DNA of 64,000 bases from a virus, in the IMG/VR virus record IMGVR_UViG_3300008448_000016, positions 1 through 64,000 of that record; one strand, 5' to 3'. Both the position numbers and the translations under genes were made by a program. Of this stretch, positions 42,465-52,178 are shown piece by piece. Under the pieces are notes generated by a model. That model had not been told where the DNA came from. It saw only the letters and a program-made list of their open reading frames with translations, and made no database searches. The stretch's first letter is position 1, and every line of letters begins with the position of its first letter.

Positions 42465-43685
42465 TTATAAATAATATAATATTTCCGCAGTACCTAAAAA
42501 TGTTGCACTTGCACTTAATGGTGTTATACACACCCACATTTCGTCAAGTGTTCCGTCAACATTAGAACCAACTCTAATTTGATTGTCATCCACTCTAATC
42601 GTTGTAAGTGCCGATGTCCCTGATTCACCAATTAAGGATGACATAATGTGACCTGGTGATGTTATTGTTGTTGTCACAGTTCCGTTGTAAACTGAGTATT
42701 GGAATGGTGAATTTGGTATGTCTGTCCAACTTGGTGTTACGGATAATGTGGGGTTAAACTCAATAGTTACTAAGTAATTATCGTTTGAGGTGTTTAAAAT
42801 ACTCAAACTACTGTATTGTGATGTCACTGATTTATAACCTTGTTTAAGCCTATAACCAATATATGGATATTTTGTACCTGATGAATTTAAATCTGCCGTT
42901 GTTGAGTTTATAACACCTACGGTTGAGTATAGTCCGTTTAATGCACCTTCAGTCGATACTTGTGAACATATCATATCAAAATAACCTGAACCAACCCCAA
43001 CCTGTCTTATTTCATACCTGATAGGTTGATTTGGTGATGACATATAAACATTTGGTTCATTATTTGCACAATTATGTTCAGTGAAATAAATTAATATACC
43101 CGATAAATCCAAACCAAATCTCATTCTACCAACACCTAACCATTGATAATCAACTGACATTAAATTAGTGTTAGTCCAATTTATCCCTGTTGGGTCAAAT
43201 TCATTACTGTTCCATGTGGTTGTTGCCGCAGTGTAAACTGTAGTGCCCGACCTCCATATCTGAAAGCTTATTTGATTTGTAACCCCATTACTTTCCAAAA
43301 AGTATCCATCAAAAACAGAATTGTATGGTGACCCTGTTATTGTTGTAAAAGCCCCAACCCTTTTTATGACATTTGTTTCTAACTGAAAATTTGAGAAACT
43401 CGCTTGAAATAATTGACTCTTACCTGGTTGATAAATTGGGTGTGTTTTACCTTGTCTAATAACTAAATCATTATTTGCGGATGTTGACATTCTAACTCTT
43501 GCGTATTCTTGGTTAAAAATGGATGTTGCAGTTCCTGCGGTTACCTCATTAATTTGTAATGGATTTTTATCATATACGTGTTTAATATCCACTAAATTTT
43601 GAACTGCGGCGGTTCTTAATCTACCAAAAGCATCAATATTTGGACTATCCGAATAAGCAACTTTATTGTTAAAAATGAACGACAT
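42465..43685 (-). CDS. virion structural protein, 406 aa
   Basis: A beta-rich protein starting MSFIFNNKVAYSDSPNIDAF. I have seen similar starts (VAYSDSP-x-D-x-FGRLR) in structural proteins of other large phages but cannot give a precise role. It lies between the two YadA-like fibre genes, which suggests it is part of their base or a head/tail decoration made at the same time. No signal peptide or Cys. Its start is 6 nt after the end of the 654-aa gene. Confidence 0.65.
   Translation of the reverse strand: MSFIFNNKVAYSDSPNIDAFGRLRTAAVQNLVDIKHVYDKNPLQINEVTAGTATSIFNQEYARVRMSTSANNDLVIRQGKTHPIYQPGKSQLFQASFSNFQLETNVIKRVGAFTTITGSPYNSVFDGYFLESNGVTNQISFQIWRSGTTVYTAATTTWNSNEFDPTGINWTNTNLMSVDYQWLGVGRMRFGLDLSGILIYFTEHNCANNEPNVYMSSPNQPIRYEIRQVGVGSGYFDMICSQVSTEGALNGLYSTVGVINSTTADLNSSGTKYPYIGYRLKQGYKSVTSQYSSLSILNTSNDNYLVTIEFNPTLSVTPSWTDIPNSPFQYSVYNGTVTTTITSPGHIMSSLIGESGTSALTTIRVDDNQIRVGSNVDGTLDEMWVCITPLSASATFLGTAEILYYL
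42466..42474 (-). promoter_or_regulatory. TATTTAT-type promoter candidate
   Basis: Minus strand TTATTTATA, 19 nt before the ATG at 42446, overlapping the last codons of the 406-aa gene. Confidence 0.45.
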
Positions 43686-43691
43686 ATTATT

Positions 43692-45656
43692 TTATATTAA
43701 ATACCAATTTCCGTTTCTTACCATTATTGTAAGAGACATATAGTTTATATTCATATCAACGTATGAATTATTATCAATTAATCCTGATGCCGGTGTTAAT
43801 CTTATTCTATAAGAACCTGAAGTACCTGCCTCATCCTTTATTATTAATATATATCCATCTTTAGCAACTGTTGATGGTAAAGTTAGATCCACATTTGAAC
43901 TTCCGCTAACACCCCAATATGTTTTATCCCAACTAATTGTTTGTGATGTTGTTATTGCGGTTGTTGGATAATATTCAAATACAGCATTTAAAGCTCTTGT
44001 TTTAACAACGCCTGTTGATACGTCTCTAACCAAGAAATTTGTGTTTGTTGGGTCTGAATCTGGAGTATTTTGTAATCCAAGATAATTAGTGTGTAAAGTA
44101 CATGCCGAAACAGAATATACCCCTTTACCAACGGCAGCAGAATAATCATGTGTAATGGTATTACCGCTTCCACCAATAATTGTTGACCCACTTGATAAAA
44201 TAGTATTTAAATAACCCCCACTAATTGTTGAACCTGTTGATAAAATTGTATTACATTCTCCACCAGAAATTGTTGTGAAATCAGATATTAACACATTAAA
44301 CCTACCACCACTAATTGTTGAGAAATATCCTGATGAGGTATTACATCTACCTCCCCCTATTGTTATACCATTATTTGACCCTATATTTTGAATCCCTCCC
44401 CCAATAGTTGACCCATAACCACTTAATGTATTATAATTACCTCCCCCTATTGTACCTCCATTATCAATCACTAAATTTAAATAACCACCACCTATTGTGG
44501 CTCCAAGACCTATTGCAGAGTTATGATACCCACCACTTACGGTGGAAAAAAAACAAATTGATTTATTATTATAACCACCACTAACTGTACTTAGATCACA
44601 TAAAGTTGTATTAGAATATCCACCACTTACTGTTGTATAGCAACCCGATGATGTGTTTTTAAGTCCTCCACCAATTACAGAATAATCACCCGTTCCTAAA
44701 TTTTGTCTACCACCACTAATAACAGAAAATAGACCTCCATCAACAGGTATTGGGTCTACAATAAATGACCAATCGGTAGTATTTATAGTTCCACCTGTTG
44801 TATTATTTGCAAAACCACCACCAATTGTTATCCCTGCGGAAGTACATTCATCTATTGGTGAATATGTTATATTCCAATTACCACCACCAATTGACGATAA
44901 TCTTGATGTTGTTTTGTTTTTACAACCACCAACTATTGTTGATAAATATGATGATGTTGTATTTCTAATCCCACCACCAATAAATGAAGATAACCCAGCT
45001 GCAGTATTTCCATTACCACCACCAATTGTTGATTCATAACCCAATGCTTGGTTACCGTTTTGAGGGCAAGATCCCCCTCCACCAGCCACAGTTGATCCAT
45101 TACCTATTGCAATATTATAATTACCCCCTCCAATTGTTGATGAGTATCCTGATGCCGTGTTGAAGTACCCTCCACTTATAGTTGTTCCTCCATAAGCAGA
45201 TACACTATTAAAAGATCCTCCACCAATTGTTGATCCAAAATAACTATCAACAATATTAAAAAACCCACCGTTTATCGTGTTTGCTCCAGTTCCTGAAGCA
45301 GTATTATACCCTCCCCCACCTATCACATTATAACCATAGTAAGCACTTGCGGTATTTCCTGATCCACCCGCAACAACACTATAATTTCCTATGGATGTGT
45401 TATCTAAACCACCACTAACGGTAGAGTAATCACCAACCGCATCATTATTATTACCACATCTCTCAACGGATCCAACACCAGTACTCAATACCATTACAGA
45501 TGTTCCACCTGTTAAAGCCGATATAACTTGACCAAAAGTTGCCTTATAGGATGACCCAGCAGGATTACCTTGGGATAAATCATTAGGATCAACAATATGA
45601 AATAAATCTGTTAGATTTACTCCTGTTGCCGGTATTTGATCTGTTAAAAATGCCAT
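43692..45656 (-). CDS. fibre protein with YadA-head-like repeats, 654 aa
   Basis: Paralogue of the 550-aa protein. The N-terminal docking domain (FLTDQIPATGVNLTDLFHIV; NPAGSSYKATFGQV; GSVERCGNNNDAVGDYSTVS) is shared, then comes the repeat rod (STVSGGxxNTSxGxYS). Unlike the paralogue, it ends with a distinct domain of about 150 residues (ending YMSLTIMVRNGNWYLI) that may be the receptor-binding tip. Two such rods encoded around one structural gene suggest a fibre of two rod types. Confidence 0.75.
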   Translation of the reverse strand: MAFLTDQIPATGVNLTDLFHIVDPNDLSQGNPAGSSYKATFGQVISALTGGTSVMVLSTGVGSVERCGNNNDAVGDYSTVSGGLDNTSIGNYSVVAGGSGNTASAYYGYNVIGGGGYNTASGTGANTINGGFFNIVDSYFGSTIGGGSFNSVSAYGGTTISGGYFNTASGYSSTIGGGNYNIAIGNGSTVAGGGGSCPQNGNQALGYESTIGGGNGNTAAGLSSFIGGGIRNTTSSYLSTIVGGCKNKTTSRLSSIGGGNWNITYSPIDECTSAGITIGGGFANNTTGGTINTTDWSFIVDPIPVDGGLFSVISGGRQNLGTGDYSVIGGGLKNTSSGCYTTVSGGYSNTTLCDLSTVSGGYNNKSICFFSTVSGGYHNSAIGLGATIGGGYLNLVIDNGGTIGGGNYNTLSGYGSTIGGGIQNIGSNNGITIGGGRCNTSSGYFSTISGGRFNVLISDFTTISGGECNTILSTGSTISGGYLNTILSSGSTIIGGSGNTITHDYSAAVGKGVYSVSACTLHTNYLGLQNTPDSDPTNTNFLVRDVSTGVVKTRALNAVFEYYPTTAITTSQTISWDKTYWGVSGSSNVDLTLPSTVAKDGYILIIKDEAGTSGSYRIRLTPASGLIDNNSYVDMNINYMSLTIMVRNGNWYLI

Positions 45657-45670
45657 TAATCTTTTTTATT

Positions 45671-45679
45671 TATAAATAC
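45671..45679 (-). promoter_or_regulatory. TATTTAT-type promoter candidate
   Basis: Minus strand GTATTTATA, 14 nt before the ATG at 45656. Confidence 0.5.
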
Positions 45680-45690
45680 AAGTTAGTTTG

Positions 45691-45996
45691 TTATTGGAAT
45701 TGATAAATATCATAGTTCATAAAATAAAAATAGTCCCCATCTTGGAATTGTTTTCCTTTTGGTGGTAGGTCAACACAATTTAAAATCATAAATTTCTCAC
45801 ATCCCACACCATCAATAATTTTAACACCAATTGCTGGTGCCATATCAAATGCCGGTGGTAATACAATAGTTGCTGATGGTGGAATTGCGGTATTTACTGT
45901 TGCAACCAATATACAACCATTACCATAAACATTACAAACATAAATTTCATATGGTAATGTAATACCCGTAACATTATTTATTACTAATTGACCCAT
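45691..45996 (-). CDS. small structural domain protein, 101 aa
   Basis: A beta module with the pattern TGITLPYEIYVCN...CILVATV...IGVKIIDGVGCEKF, shared with the 73-aa protein at 25794 and the first 75 residues of the 402-aa protein at 27130. It adds a C-terminal tail (QFQDGDYFYFMNYDIYQFQ) that resembles the end of the adjacent 741-aa protein (FQDDVEFLFMDNINYVFQ). The shared tail suggests both dock on the same partner. Its ATG shares a base with the stop of the larger gene. Confidence 0.6.
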   Translation of the reverse strand: MGQLVINNVTGITLPYEIYVCNVYGNGCILVATVNTAIPPSATIVLPPAFDMAPAIGVKIIDGVGCEKFMILNCVDLPPKGKQFQDGDYFYFMNYDIYQFQ

Positions 45997-48221
45997 TATT
46001 GGAATACATAATTTATATTATCCATAAATAAAAATTCAACATCATCTTGGAATATCTTTGTGTCTCCACCGCAGAATACACAAGAAATGTCATAATTAAT
46101 TATTAAATTTATAACAACATTCGCATCATCAAGTTGGTTTATTGTTGTTGGTTGACAAGCTGTTCCTCCAGTTATACATCCACTTTTTATAATGATTTGA
46201 TTTGTTTCAATATTTGCAACAACACTTGTTATACCACTAAAAGAATAAAGTAGATCGGTTATCGCTGTTACCCACTCCTCATCGGTAGGATAATCATTCA
46301 TTGTTGATGCGGTGTAGAAAATACTTTGTTGATTCACACCATTAACCGTAACATCAGCAGTAAATGTGGCGGAATTTAATATACAACCCGTATCACCACT
46401 TGTTAGATCAAAATATCCTTCATTAAACATTTGTAAAACACCTCTTCTTCCCGATACCCCAGTATTTCTAAATTTATCCGCACAAACATTATAGATCTCG
46501 TATCCTGTAAATAATGTTGTTCCATTCAATGTAGTTGTTCTTGTAAATGAACATCCATTATTATCAATAACTTGTAATGAATATGTCCCTGCGGTTAATC
46601 CTGTTACCGTTGTTCCTGTTTGACCATTAACGTTCGGAGACCAATTAAGTGTAAATGGTGGAACCCCACTTGTTATTAAAGCTGAAAGTTCTCCGTCATT
46701 ACCTACCAATGGTTGGACATTGAAAAAGTCAAAATAAACTCCGACTGACCCTGTAATATAAACGGTTTCAGTTTGACTACATCCTCCCGCATCTGTTACT
46801 ATTATATTGTAAAATCCTTGTGATAAATTATTAAACGACGATACCGGCCCTGAAGGAAATCCTGTTACTTCATATGTATATGGTAATGTACCCCCCGATG
46901 AAGCCAATATATGAATTGATCCATTATTAAGACCACAAGTTGTTCCCGTTGTACTAGCAGTAATTGTAAAAAGATTTGTATTACTTACGGTTGTTGTTCC
47001 CGTATATATACAAGTACCATTACTAACTTCAACAGTATAATTTCCTGAAGGTACTGAAGGGAATGTATTACTAACACCTGCAGTATTTATTGATACCGTG
47101 TTTCCTGAACTATCAATTAAAACATAAGTAAAAGTTCCTGATGGTGACCCAGCATTTATTAAAACGTCTATAGATCCATCATTATTATTACAGTTTGAGT
47201 TTGTGGTTGTTATTGAGACTACTGAAAACCCATTTGGCGTTATTAATTCAACACTATCAATATCTGTACAAAGTCCCGCATCGGTAACCATCACAGTTAA
47301 TATTCCTGATGATAAACCTGTAAATGTAATCGTATTTGAAAAAGTTACTTCAACATATCCATTTGAACCTGAAAAATAATATGGTGGAGTACCTCCAACA
47401 ACCAACACCTCAACCTCACCATCATTGGAAAAACAAGAAGGTGATGTGGTTGTAAATGAAACGATATTTGGTGCGGATGCGGTAGTTACAACCGCATTTT
47501 GACTTATTGAGCACCCATTGGAATCAGTAACAGTAACAGTATAAACACCATTTGTTAAACCTGTAATAAATGAAGTTGTTTCTCCTCCAGGTAGCCAAGA
47601 ATAGGTATATGGAGGATTTCCTGTTTGTCCGGTAACATATATTTTACCCGTACCTAATAACGATTCACAATTACTATCATTAATAACATAAGTACCATAT
47701 GTAAATGTGGTAGATGATTTTACAATACAAGATTCACTTTTACCTGTACATCCACCACCGTCATCACCAACAACATAGTAAGTTCCGGCAGATAAGAATG
47801 GGAATATGTGCGTTGCACCAACATTTGTTGCCGAATCAATTAGATTATCATTTATATCATATAAATAAAAATCAGCACCTGATAGATAAACATTTTGTGT
47901 TATTGCGGTTATAGATCCATTAGAATCACCACAACTTGTATTTTCACTATCTATTGAAACACAAGTTCCTGAAGAAATATAAATAGGATACGTAACCGCA
48001 CTAAATGAAGCGTCGGTAATTGTAATTGAGTATTCACCAGCAGGAATACCTGTAACAGAATATAAAGTTGTTGTACCTGAAGTTGGGAAATACCCTGTAG
48101 TTGGTGCGGTTTCAAAGACCGAAAATGGTGATGATGTTCCTGTTATATCAAAATAAATTGCACCAACCCCAGAATTACTACAGTCTCCCGTTACAGAATA
48201 ATTATATACTGATATACTCAT
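45996..48221 (-). CDS. fibre protein with tandem SprB-like repeats, 741 aa
   Basis: At least seven repeats of about 75-85 residues. Each has a core of the type GxPPYTYSWxPGG, then ITGLTNGVYTVTVTDSNGC and a Cys before the next repeat. This is the pattern of the SprB family from the gliding adhesins of Flavobacteriia, and it forms chains of Ig-like domains. A C-terminal part contains several Cys and a docking tail. Likely a long extended fibre that reaches the host surface. Confidence 0.75.
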   Translation of the reverse strand: MSISVYNYSVTGDCSNSGVGAIYFDITGTSSPFSVFETAPTTGYFPTSGTTTLYSVTGIPAGEYSITITDASFSAVTYPIYISSGTCVSIDSENTSCGDSNGSITAITQNVYLSGADFYLYDINDNLIDSATNVGATHIFPFLSAGTYYVVGDDGGGCTGKSESCIVKSSTTFTYGTYVINDSNCESLLGTGKIYVTGQTGNPPYTYSWLPGGETTSFITGLTNGVYTVTVTDSNGCSISQNAVVTTASAPNIVSFTTTSPSCFSNDGEVEVLVVGGTPPYYFSGSNGYVEVTFSNTITFTGLSSGILTVMVTDAGLCTDIDSVELITPNGFSVVSITTTNSNCNNNDGSIDVLINAGSPSGTFTYVLIDSSGNTVSINTAGVSNTFPSVPSGNYTVEVSNGTCIYTGTTTVSNTNLFTITASTTGTTCGLNNGSIHILASSGGTLPYTYEVTGFPSGPVSSFNNLSQGFYNIIVTDAGGCSQTETVYITGSVGVYFDFFNVQPLVGNDGELSALITSGVPPFTLNWSPNVNGQTGTTVTGLTAGTYSLQVIDNNGCSFTRTTTLNGTTLFTGYEIYNVCADKFRNTGVSGRRGVLQMFNEGYFDLTSGDTGCILNSATFTADVTVNGVNQQSIFYTASTMNDYPTDEEWVTAITDLLYSFSGITSVVANIETNQIIIKSGCITGGTACQPTTINQLDDANVVINLIINYDISCVFCGGDTKIFQDDVEFLFMDNINYVFQ

Positions 48222-51220
48222 TAATTACATAAAAGATTAAAGTTTATTCCCACATTTAATGTAAATGTTTGTGTTTCACTTAATGGAATACAATTATTAT
48301 TATAAACCGTAAATGTATTATTACCTGTTATAACATAACTCAAACCATAGTCTTGTAAAGTAACAAAACTCGTTTGTACCGCTCCAGTCCAAGCCGCCTC
48401 TGTTGGTACAGATAAAGGATTATTATATCCCAATCCATTAAAGAATGGGTAATTTATAATGTCAGTACCATTAAAGTTAACGTTAACATACCATGTTGTT
48501 TGTAGTGTTGTTAAATCACAATCACCTAATGTTAATCCATTTGATATTAAGAATGGTTTTAAAGTTGCACCTAGAATTCCACCAAAATTGGTTATTCTTG
48601 ATCCTTCTTCCCAAGGATATAAAGGACAAGTTAATGCTTGTATAGGACAATCATATTGGAATATTTGTCCAACCAATAAACAAGGATTACAAGGTACAAG
48701 AACAATCTGACAACCCATTTGTCTTCTCCATACAAATTTTTGTCTGTGGAATATTGAGTTCTCATACTTAACCCCTGTATTCCATATTGTTGTTGCCGGA
48801 ACCATTTGTTCAATCAATCTGATCCAGTAATCACCCAATCCATTCACATAATCAATCATTGTTTGATATGTAAAATTATCGTTATCAACACCAGCTAAAG
48901 ACATTGATTCAAGATATTTCCAATATATTGATTGTAATGTTGGATATCCTCCTGTTTTACCATCAGTTATAAATTGTCTGTTTCTAACATTAATCGTATT
49001 ATGCCAAAAACTTTGAGCAAACTCAAAAAATGTTTTTTGTTTTGGTTTTGGTACGATTTCAGTCCAATCAATACCCCCTCTTGATGGGTATGGTGTGTTT
49101 GGATTAGGATCACAATAGGTTGGTGGTACATATCTTAAACCTTGTTCTGGTATTGGGAAATTATATGTTCTTGACATATTCCATACATCATAAACTAAAC
49201 CTTGTGATGGGTTCATAAATATATCAACGTTTTTAACGTTCAATACCAATCTTTCATCACCAACAGGATAATAAGCGTTAAATCCTCCATCAGAACTTTT
49301 TCTTAATCTACTTTCATTAATGATCCAACTTTTCTTATTATCTATTGTTTTTCTAATTTTATATCCAACTTCCATATAAGGGAATTGTCTATACCTTTGA
49401 AGATACTCATCACCATAATTAAATGGTAATAAAGTTGTTTGATAGTCAGGATTTTGACCTGTAAATGTTGATAAAGTAATATCAACTTGAGCTGGCATTC
49501 TATGTTGAGGTGTTGACTCTATCCAACCACCTCCTATTTGGAAATAATAACTTTCGCTGTCTAACGGCATACTTGGATATCCAAAAGAATCCATTGGATA
49601 ATCGGATCTTCTTACACTTATGTCTTGCGTTGTTATATTAGTGGTAAATCCTGTATATTGGACACCCATGATTGAGTAGATGTCCGTAGTGTCTAATGTT
49701 GGTGTGTATTGGACGTATGTTCCTCCTGTCAATTGTGCGTATTGCTCTCCAAATTGATTTAGATTTATTTTTTGATCGGCAACATATACATACTCATTAA
49801 ATTCTGTGATTGCATCAGGAGCTCCAATTAATCTCAATAAAATCTCAATTGATTTTCTTGTTCCCTTTGACTTGAATAGGTATGCGGAATTTAAAATTAA
49901 ATTTCTATAATATTGATAATTTAATTCTTCAGGTGTTTGTCCCTTTGAGAGTCCTGTAAAAGTGTTCTCACCACTACTAAAGACAGAATTTAATAATTGT
50001 TCATTTGTGATTGGTGAGATGTTATCTTTCCATCCTAATGTCAATGCCAAATTTTTTAATAATTGTGATGGAATATCGTTCTTAACCGTATAGTTAACTG
50101 AATTCATAAATGCCAACGCACTTATAAATTGTTTGGTTTCATCAAAACTTCTACCATAGATCTGAAGCATTTTTTCAACTTTTTGATCTTGGGTATCAAA
50201 CTCTTTTATTGCACCTGCCGTTAAAAATCTTGAAACTAAATTTGTACGGTACTCATCCAAACTTTCTGCAATCTCATTAAGATTCAATAAATATTGATTA
50301 AAATCAGTACCAGATATTGATATATTCCAACTACCATTAACAGGAAATCTTGCAACTTTTACCGTTAAAGTATATCCACCAGATTCATTTTCAACAGGGG
50401 TGTTAAAATATGCTGTATATTTTGGACTTACATCTCTATTCAATAAAAAATTCTCAACTTTATCAAAATCCTCATTGAAAACCTTATTAACATAAAAATC
50501 TGTTGGTCGTATTATGATAGTATCATATGATTGTTGTCCACTAAAAGGATTACCTTCAATATATAATTTTAATACTGTATCTGTTTCGGTTGTTGGTATT
50601 AATGAGTTAATAGTATAAACCTCATCATTTATAATGACCCCATATTTAGGATATTCTAATGTTATATCTCTCAATGGTGATACAGAAAATTCTCTTAGTT
50701 GTAAATTTCTTGCAGCATCAATAGTATAATCAATATCCAATGGATTTCTAATAGATTCCAATGGTATTTCAAAATATGTTTCATTTTCAACACTATCATA
50801 TTGTATGTTAATTGCAGTTTTTGTAATATTATATTGTGTTGTTGCTGAATATATTTCTAATGCCGCAGGGTAAAAATTTATTATTTTTGTAACGGATACC
50901 GACATTCTTTTTGCTAGCGATCCATACAATGTAAAGTTTGTTATTTCACTTAAATCGTAATTAGGATATACTTGAAAATTTTTAGCAACAAGGAGTTTTG
51001 ATTGTTCAATATCTGAGATATTTAACGTACTCAAGGATATTGGATCAGAAAATGTTCCAATAGTAAAAGTTCTGTTAACCTTTTCAGTAACGTTTGTTGT
51101 AAACTCAAAATTCGCTTGCGTAAGTCCTCCACCGGCAACTAATTGTACCCCAACCAAATTGTCAGAAAAACTACCTTCACCGCTTGCTTGTGGTGGGCAA
51201 GTATATTTTGTAACCGCCAT
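48221..51220 (-). CDS. tail/baseplate protein, 999 aa
   Basis: A multi-domain structural protein. The middle contains a helical segment (EKMLQIYGRSFDETKQFISA; KSIEILLRLIGAPDAITEF) that resembles the helical part of phage tail protein I (P2 gpI) and related baseplate proteins. The N-terminal ~330 residues are beta-rich. Near the C-terminus is a Cys motif (VPCNPC). Between 51220 and 48221 it shares one base with both neighbours. Baseplate assembly or fibre attachment is likely. No hydrolase motif. Confidence 0.65.
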   Translation of the reverse strand: MAVTKYTCPPQASGEGSFSDNLVGVQLVAGGGLTQANFEFTTNVTEKVNRTFTIGTFSDPISLSTLNISDIEQSKLLVAKNFQVYPNYDLSEITNFTLYGSLAKRMSVSVTKIINFYPAALEIYSATTQYNITKTAINIQYDSVENETYFEIPLESIRNPLDIDYTIDAARNLQLREFSVSPLRDITLEYPKYGVIINDEVYTINSLIPTTETDTVLKLYIEGNPFSGQQSYDTIIIRPTDFYVNKVFNEDFDKVENFLLNRDVSPKYTAYFNTPVENESGGYTLTVKVARFPVNGSWNISISGTDFNQYLLNLNEIAESLDEYRTNLVSRFLTAGAIKEFDTQDQKVEKMLQIYGRSFDETKQFISALAFMNSVNYTVKNDIPSQLLKNLALTLGWKDNISPITNEQLLNSVFSSGENTFTGLSKGQTPEELNYQYYRNLILNSAYLFKSKGTRKSIEILLRLIGAPDAITEFNEYVYVADQKINLNQFGEQYAQLTGGTYVQYTPTLDTTDIYSIMGVQYTGFTTNITTQDISVRRSDYPMDSFGYPSMPLDSESYYFQIGGGWIESTPQHRMPAQVDITLSTFTGQNPDYQTTLLPFNYGDEYLQRYRQFPYMEVGYKIRKTIDNKKSWIINESRLRKSSDGGFNAYYPVGDERLVLNVKNVDIFMNPSQGLVYDVWNMSRTYNFPIPEQGLRYVPPTYCDPNPNTPYPSRGGIDWTEIVPKPKQKTFFEFAQSFWHNTINVRNRQFITDGKTGGYPTLQSIYWKYLESMSLAGVDNDNFTYQTMIDYVNGLGDYWIRLIEQMVPATTIWNTGVKYENSIFHRQKFVWRRQMGCQIVLVPCNPCLLVGQIFQYDCPIQALTCPLYPWEEGSRITNFGGILGATLKPFLISNGLTLGDCDLTTLQTTWYVNVNFNGTDIINYPFFNGLGYNNPLSVPTEAAWTGAVQTSFVTLQDYGLSYVITGNNTFTVYNNNCIPLSETQTFTLNVGINFNLLCN

Positions 51221-52128
51221 TATCCTGTTATGTTTGTAAAGTTCTTAGTAAAGTCAATGTTATTACCTCTATCTTGTCTAACCTCATACAATAAGTCATT
51301 GAATTGATCTCTAATCTCATACAAATTGTATTGTTTAAAGATGTTGTTATTATTGTCGTAAATAGTATAAATTCCGTCATCAATTGATTTAGTTTGATTA
51401 CCATAAAGAGCAATCGCAAGTGTTGATATATCGTGTTCAACTATTTCAATTTCAGTTGTTATAGGATTAAAAAATGTGTTTGATATGACAATATCTTGAT
51501 TTGGTTGTCCTATAAATGGAGTTGCGTTTGGTTTATTAGTTGGTGATGATGATGGTGATAATGTACAAAAAACTAAATTTGTTACCCCTTCAGTATATCT
51601 ATATCTTATAGATTTTTGTGATGTATTTGTTAAATTCTGTATAACAGGTTCACAATAAAATGATGAGGTAATCATTCTAAAGAAATTAGGTATTTTCGTA
51701 CCATCGGAATTTAAATACTCTACTCTAAATCCAATTAATCCTTGATTAACGAACTTATTTCTAAATTGTGTTGGGACATTATTAACATCAATCACAATAC
51801 CTTTTACGTTAGGTAATGCCGATAAAATTCCACAATCAGTAATTCTTGTTCTTATCTCCGCAGGTCTGATATATAAAGTATAAATTCCTAACTTATTAAA
51901 TTGATCTGCAGGTAATTTTAAATTATATAAACCACCCAATATTTCAACATTAGCGTTTCCACCAGTTTCATTATTGTTAAAATATGGTCGTAAAATTGTT
52001 TTTGCATCCAATTTTGTTAATACAAAATTATCAGTATCGTCTCTGCTTGGTGTATAGTTTAAAATGATATCAACATCATCAGGACTAACATCAGCGGGTC
52101 TTATTGTTCCGTAACTACCTGTCGCCAC
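51220..52128 (-). CDS. virion structural protein, 302 aa
   Basis: A beta-rich protein starting with the alternative codon GTG at 52128 (MATGSYGTIRPADVSPDDVD). Segment LRPYFNNNETGGNANVEILG then strands (YNLKLPADQFNKLGIYTLYI) suggest a small beta-sandwich; the C-terminus has an EIRDQFNDLLYEV helix. Probably a wedge or fibre-attachment protein, by its position between baseplate genes. No family recognised. Confidence 0.6.
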   Translation of the reverse strand: MATGSYGTIRPADVSPDDVDIILNYTPSRDDTDNFVLTKLDAKTILRPYFNNNETGGNANVEILGGLYNLKLPADQFNKLGIYTLYIRPAEIRTRITDCGILSALPNVKGIVIDVNNVPTQFRNKFVNQGLIGFRVEYLNSDGTKIPNFFRMITSSFYCEPVIQNLTNTSQKSIRYRYTEGVTNLVFCTLSPSSSPTNKPNATPFIGQPNQDIVISNTFFNPITTEIEIVEHDISTLAIALYGNQTKSIDDGIYTIYDNNNNIFKQYNLYEIRDQFNDLLYEVRQDRGNNIDFTKNFTNITG

Positions 52129-52163
52129 AATTTTTATTTTTAAATTTTGTTTATCGTTTTAAA

Positions 52164-52172
52164 TATAAATAC
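52164..52172 (-). promoter_or_regulatory. TATTTAT-type promoter candidate
   Basis: Minus strand GTATTTATA, 35 nt before the GTG at 52128. Confidence 0.4.
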
Positions 52173-52178
52173 TTAAAA

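Noticed and set aside
40794-45656. Regular repeats that could look like a CRISPR or VNTR locus
   Set aside because: Units vary in length and codons; only the GG/NT/S/I protein pattern is constant, as in YadA-type heads.
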